Assembly: GCF_963678975.1 (NCBI RefSeq)
Contig: NC_089280.1
Span: 36,458,174 to 36,522,173, forward strand
Origin: Dysidea avara
Lineage: Eukaryota > Porifera > Demospongiae > Dictyoceratida > Dysideidae
Length of the DNA stretch: 64,000 bases
Reading direction: 5' to 3'
A program made the position numbers and the translations under genes. How positions within the stretch are numbered: position 1 is the first letter of the stretch; every line of letters begins with the position of its first letter. Below, in pieces: positions 60,087-64,000 of the stretch. The notes under the pieces were generated by a model that was given only the letters and a program-made list of their open reading frames with translations, had not been told where the DNA came from and made no database searches.

Positions 60087-61231
60087 ACCACATGCAACAT
60101 TACACACTACACTGCATACACATATACTACACACTACACTACACGCACATACTTACACACTACACTACACGCACATTGTAAACAACACACACACACACAC
60201 ACACACACTACACACACATACGTACACACTACACTACACACACATACGTACACACTACACTACACACACATACGTACACACCACACTACACGCACATTGT
60301 AAACCACACACACACACTACACACACATACATTACTACACACTACACTACACACACATACGTACACACTACACACACATACGTACACACTACACTACACT
60401 ACACGCACATTGTAAACAACACACACACTACACACTACACACACATACGTACACACTACACTACACACACATACGTACACACTACACTACACGCACATTG
60501 TAAACCACACCAGTGTTGGGCAAGTTACTTTGTAAAAGTAACTAGTTACATATTACATATTACTTGCAACAGAACTATTTAGTTACAGTTACATATTACC
60601 CATAAAATAAAGTAACTGTAATAATATTACATATTATATTACTTTGTGTCCACAGCCTTAAACTGTCACGTGTGAAACTACCACCTTATCACGTGACATG
60701 ATTGCGTTGTTGGACAATGTGCAAATCTTGGTTATAAGTAAGAAGCTAGTGAATAAGCTTCATTCAGTAGGCCTCGTTACTTCGTTGTGGTTAGGCGTTA
60801 CTCAGAGGATTACTATCAAGATTAGTAACTTCGTTACTTTTAGTAATAATATTTCGTCATATTATACTCGTTACAGTAATTATATTACTTAGGTAACGCG
60901 TTACGTTTGTAAGTAAAGTATCTTGCGTTATATTACCTGTTTTCATAGCGTATTTCGTTATATTACTTTGTTACCACAAAAGTAATAATATTACGTAACG
61001 CGTTACATAAGTAACGCGTTACTCCCAACACTGACCACACACACACACTACACGCACATACATTACTACACACTACACTACACACACATACGTACACACT
61101 AAACTACACGCACATTGTAAACAACACACACACTACACGCACACTGTAAACAACACACACATACGTATACAACATACACACACACACACACACTACACAC
61201 ATACGTACACACTACACTACACGTACATTGT

Positions 61232-61278
<47 letters not shown>

Positions 61279-63756
61279 TACACACATACGTACACACTAC
61301 ACTACACTACACGCACACTGTAAACAACACACACACACTACACTACACATGGTACACAACACACACACAAGTTCACTCACACACACACACACAACATATG
61401 TACAAATACATGTCTATACCTTAAATTTCTGACATTTACTAGTAAATATTTGATCAGTTCCAAGAAATCCCCAGACTAGGGCTGGGCCCATGGTCTCTCC
61501 AATCAGGTAGAATCTCGACATGAAACCATCTTTCTTCTGTTAACAGAGCAGTATGATTAACACAGCCACACAACTATCCTGACTTGTAATAAACTTCTCT
61601 TTGCCTTTGATATCGACCATACTGCTGTGGACAATGCCTACAATGAAGGCACAGAACTCGTCAATTCAATTAACCTATTAGAATTAGTTAATTACATTAT
61701 GGATTTCAGATAATTACAGCATAATGAATTTTAGTGTGGTGGTTGAAACAATACAAAGTTATAGAGGGTATCTGTTTGACATCAAATATTTTCAGTAACA
61801 TTGCTTTGCACCTGGAAGAAACAGGGAAATTAAATTCCAGCTGCTCACTGGCTTATACCAGAGTTAACCCAGTCTCCTTTATACTCACTGTTCAATTGGC
61901 TATTAATATAAACTCAGTATAGTGATTTTCCTTAGCCTTTCTTCGATTGTGTACAATTGCAAAAGTTCATTGATTTTTGCCTCAAAAAACATGGTGTATA
62001 GTAACTGTTACTAACTTAAAATGACATTAACATATACTCTCTATAGAAGGAAGAAACTTTCAAGACTTCATTGATACATGTTTTAGCTGTAGCCTTCTGA
62101 TTGCAAACACTTCATGATCTGAGCCATTTAAGACACTGTAAGTATACAGTAACACAACCCCAATAGTAACGGGACTCACAACTGGCTCACACATGCTAAC
62201 ACACTCACAGATTGTTTCATCCCGTCAGTTAGCCACTTGTTCTGCATTACAGCAGTGACTGCAGTTGGAGGATTAGCTATATCATCAAACGAGTCAAGAA
62301 GGATGAAGTCCAATGCTACATCATAGAATGACATGTCCATCACCTGGAAGATAGAGGGAAGATAACTATACCTGTTCATGGGGTGTATTCTAGGCCCTCA
62401 GTAACACCAATTATGTCTCAGGCAATGGTAAAAATGTTCAGATAAGTGAATTGTTCAGATAACTGAAGACCATACATTTATACAGAGCTCTGTTAAAATA
62501 CTCTAATAGAACATACACCTGTACTCAAAATACTCTAATAGAACAGTCATTTACAAGTTCACTCTACTAGCAAGCTAGAGCAGTGCTGAAACAAGCTTGT
62601 TCCAGTATTGGAGCTCTTTGATATTTACTGTTTGTCTTTACAGGAAGTTCATATAAAAGATTTGCCACATGACATCTTTTGATTATTCAATACTAACTAT
62701 ACTGGATATTTTTAAAGCCTCATAACTTCCTCATTGTAACATAGTCTGGGTATTGAAACTGTATTGTTAAATGTCACGTTACAAGAGTTGCTAGGGTAAA
62801 ACAAAGGTCAGTTGAATGTGAATAGACTATCGATAGTACAATTTAGTAGGGTTCCCCCCTAAAATGAATGGCGGGCGCTCACCAAAATTCTGCTATTAAA
62901 AACCATAACAGAAATATTATACACCTGGACATGACTTCAGTACTAGCTGTAATCAGTTTTGTTGGAGAAAACAAGACATGACTTTAGTCCACACCCCTTA
63001 ACCTATTGCATAGCTCAGCAGGTAGATCAAGATATTCTAATGAAGCAGTTACAGCCAAACGTGTATAAGTTAAATAGTGCACAACAGCTATTAATTATAA
63101 AATGAAGTAGGGTTAATTATAGGGTTCCATTGATAAAAATAGTGAAACAAGAGATGGTAACTACTGTTACATGGGAAATTTCCTATTTTGGCATTGAACA
63201 GATGGTGGTGGTAACGTGAAAATGTAGGAATTTTCCCACATACGTAGCTACCATCATTCGTATCTTTTTTTATTGCTGGAACCTTACTGTAATCGTTCTA
63301 GTAAATAATAGTGTAGATGTACAGTGTATATCAGTAGAAGGCTAATGTACTAGTGGGTGTGGCTAATGTACTAGTGGGTGTGGCTAATGTATTAGTGGGT
63401 GTGGCTACACCATATACTGACCCCTCTCATCTTCAGCTCCTCGGACACATCACACACATTCTCCTCGGTATAGTCTAACAAGTCGTCATAGTATTGTACC
63501 AGTGTACTACTGTCCTGGATCATGTGATCACTATTATATCACCATCATCATGGGGAAAACCCTTACCCTATTATAGTTCTGATACAACAAGGACAGGATC
63601 TCCCTCCCTTTGTCTTTGAAGTATTGTCTTGTGCCTGGAACACACATCAGGTCCTATAGTGAAGAACATTATGAACAATTTTAACTGTAGGTATTGTACG
63701 GTATTGTTACTGGCACCAACTAAGCTCCTTTGTATGGCCTCAAAGATGTCTAATCT
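59485..63756 (-). CDS. MIGA: Mitoguardin (MIGA/FAM73), C-terminal exons, partial
   Basis: Seven exons with exact phase: 63721-63756, 63567-63653, 63422-63514, 62209-62343, 61584-61637, 61420-61536 and the last exon 59485-59616 ending in TGA; together 217 residues. The blocks VMDMSFYDVALDFILLDSFD, NPPTAVTAVMQNKWLTD, ALSTAVWSISKAKRSLL and DGFMSRFY...GPALVWGFLGTD match the conserved C-terminal half of mitoguardin. The family sits in the outer mitochondrial membrane, acts in mitochondrial fusion through mitoPLD, and contacts the ER to move lipids. The N-terminal membrane anchor should lie beyond base 64000. Intron sizes vary from about 50 bases to 1.8 kb; the large one carries simple repeats and a hAT MITE. 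Confidence 0.92.
59774..59905. repeat. 21-bp tandem repeat, about six copies
   Basis: The unit is aacctgctttaccagtttgat, in the last intron of MIGA. The LLYQFDN-type peptide repeat it encodes is incidental. Confidence 0.93.
60056..61400. repeat. CA / CACTACA / ACATACGTAC simple-repeat tract with MITE inside
   Basis: Arrays of cacactacactacac, acacatacgtacac and cacattgtaaac repeat in a loose order, similar in composition to the dynein intron tract (23466-24516). A hAT MITE (60511-61033) splits it. Confidence 0.93.
60511..61033. mobile_element. hAT-type MITE with CAGTGTTGGG ends
   Basis: 523 bp from CAGTGTTGGGCAAGTTACTT to GTAACGCGTTACTCCCAACACTG-type end (last 10 bases CCCAACACTG). Seven flanking bases ACCACAC repeat at 60504-60510 and 61034-61040. 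These termini, with inner GTAACGCGTTAC motifs, are known from hAT MITEs in many animals. Confidence 0.85.
63121..63295. mobile_element. Imperfect foldback MITE in a MIGA intron
   Basis: The left part agggttccattgataaaaa faces tttttattgctggaacct at the right end, with matching inner parts (ggtaactactgttacatggg against cccacatacgtagctacc). It resembles the foldback at 22736-22922. Confidence 0.5.
63347..63408. repeat. 21-bp tandem repeat, three copies
   Basis: The unit gtactagtgggtgtggctaat occurs three times in a MIGA intron, immediately 3' of exon 63422-63514. Confidence 0.85.
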
Positions 63757-64000
63757 CTAAAATATAGAAACAACATGGACGAAAACCGTTTTGTATGCTA
63801 CAACTCTTGGTCCCAAAGTGTTCATTAAATAGAATCATTTGAACACAGGATCAATACACCTGATGTGTGAATGTGATGCTCAACTTGATTGGATGTTGAA
63901 CAAAGAAAAATCAGAATTTGTGATGGACTGTCAGCATTTATTATCATACTTAAAAGAAAACCTTAAAGTAACAGGACAAGCAAATATTTGTAAGTTAAGA
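63757..64000. other. Window edge, MIGA intron
   Basis: No further MIGA exon is recognisable before the end of the window. Confidence 0.4.

Larger units (their letters stand above)
62344..63421. other. MIGA intron, no further exon
   Basis: It contains two copies of the dispersed motif (62501, 62532), a loose foldback (63121-63295) and a 21-base tandem repeat. Confidence 0.5.

Overview
This window looks like nuclear DNA of an early-branching metazoan, most likely a demosponge. That is inference from four things: an animal gene set, very short introns (53 to about 100 bases) beside a few TE-filled ones, AT-rich sequence dotted with tagctagc runs, and TE protein types of the kinds known from sponges and cnidarians. 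There are no operons, ribosome binding sites or CRISPR arrays.

Layout. Bases 1-7300 hold two LINE relics, one of them split by a nearly intact Ty3/gypsy LTR retrotransposon (minus strand, identical LTRs). Bases 7471-14400 are a dense island of DNA-transposon material: a 5.7-kb element with about 1.2-kb inverted arms, a hAT MITE, a pogo-like MITE, a tiny palindromic insertion, and the start of a related element. A gypsy relic follows (14545-15005). Bases 16290-25075 carry at least 14 minus-strand exons coding for the tail of an axonemal-type dynein heavy chain. A THAP-like gene (25237-25545, minus) and a RING-type zinc-finger gene (25983-27129, plus) are arranged head to head. A tandem array of about 1-kb units (27795-32290) comes next, then a multi-exon integrase-core gene (33714-37211, plus) of a captured type, with MITEs at its start and in its first intron. 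Bases 37212-42000 look empty. Bases 42000-47640 are a second, diverged copy of the long-arm DNA element in inverted orientation.

The right quarter has two well-resolved conserved genes. One is a CTR1/SLC31 copper transporter (47754-55883, plus), whose 6.4-kb intron holds two TIR elements, one of them containing a decayed tyrosine-recombinase (Crypton-like) gene. The other is mitoguardin (MIGA; 59485-63756, minus, 5' end off the window). These two genes converge on a satellite of 61-bp units, about 35 copies (56945-59075).

The host genes do not form one pathway: dynein serves ciliary motility, CTR1 copper uptake, MIGA mitochondrial fusion and lipid handling. The most informative signals are in the mobile DNA: (1) a matched pair of arms in which one holds a hAT MITE and the other shows the palindromic scar expected from hairpin-type hAT excision at the same site; (2) two 44-51-bp palindromic insertions with precise 7-bp target duplications; (3) a tyrosine-recombinase relic inside a TA-flanked TIR unit; (4) a dispersed ~20-bp motif of unknown role. 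All gene calls come from reading translations, splice sites and phase by eye; no database search was possible.
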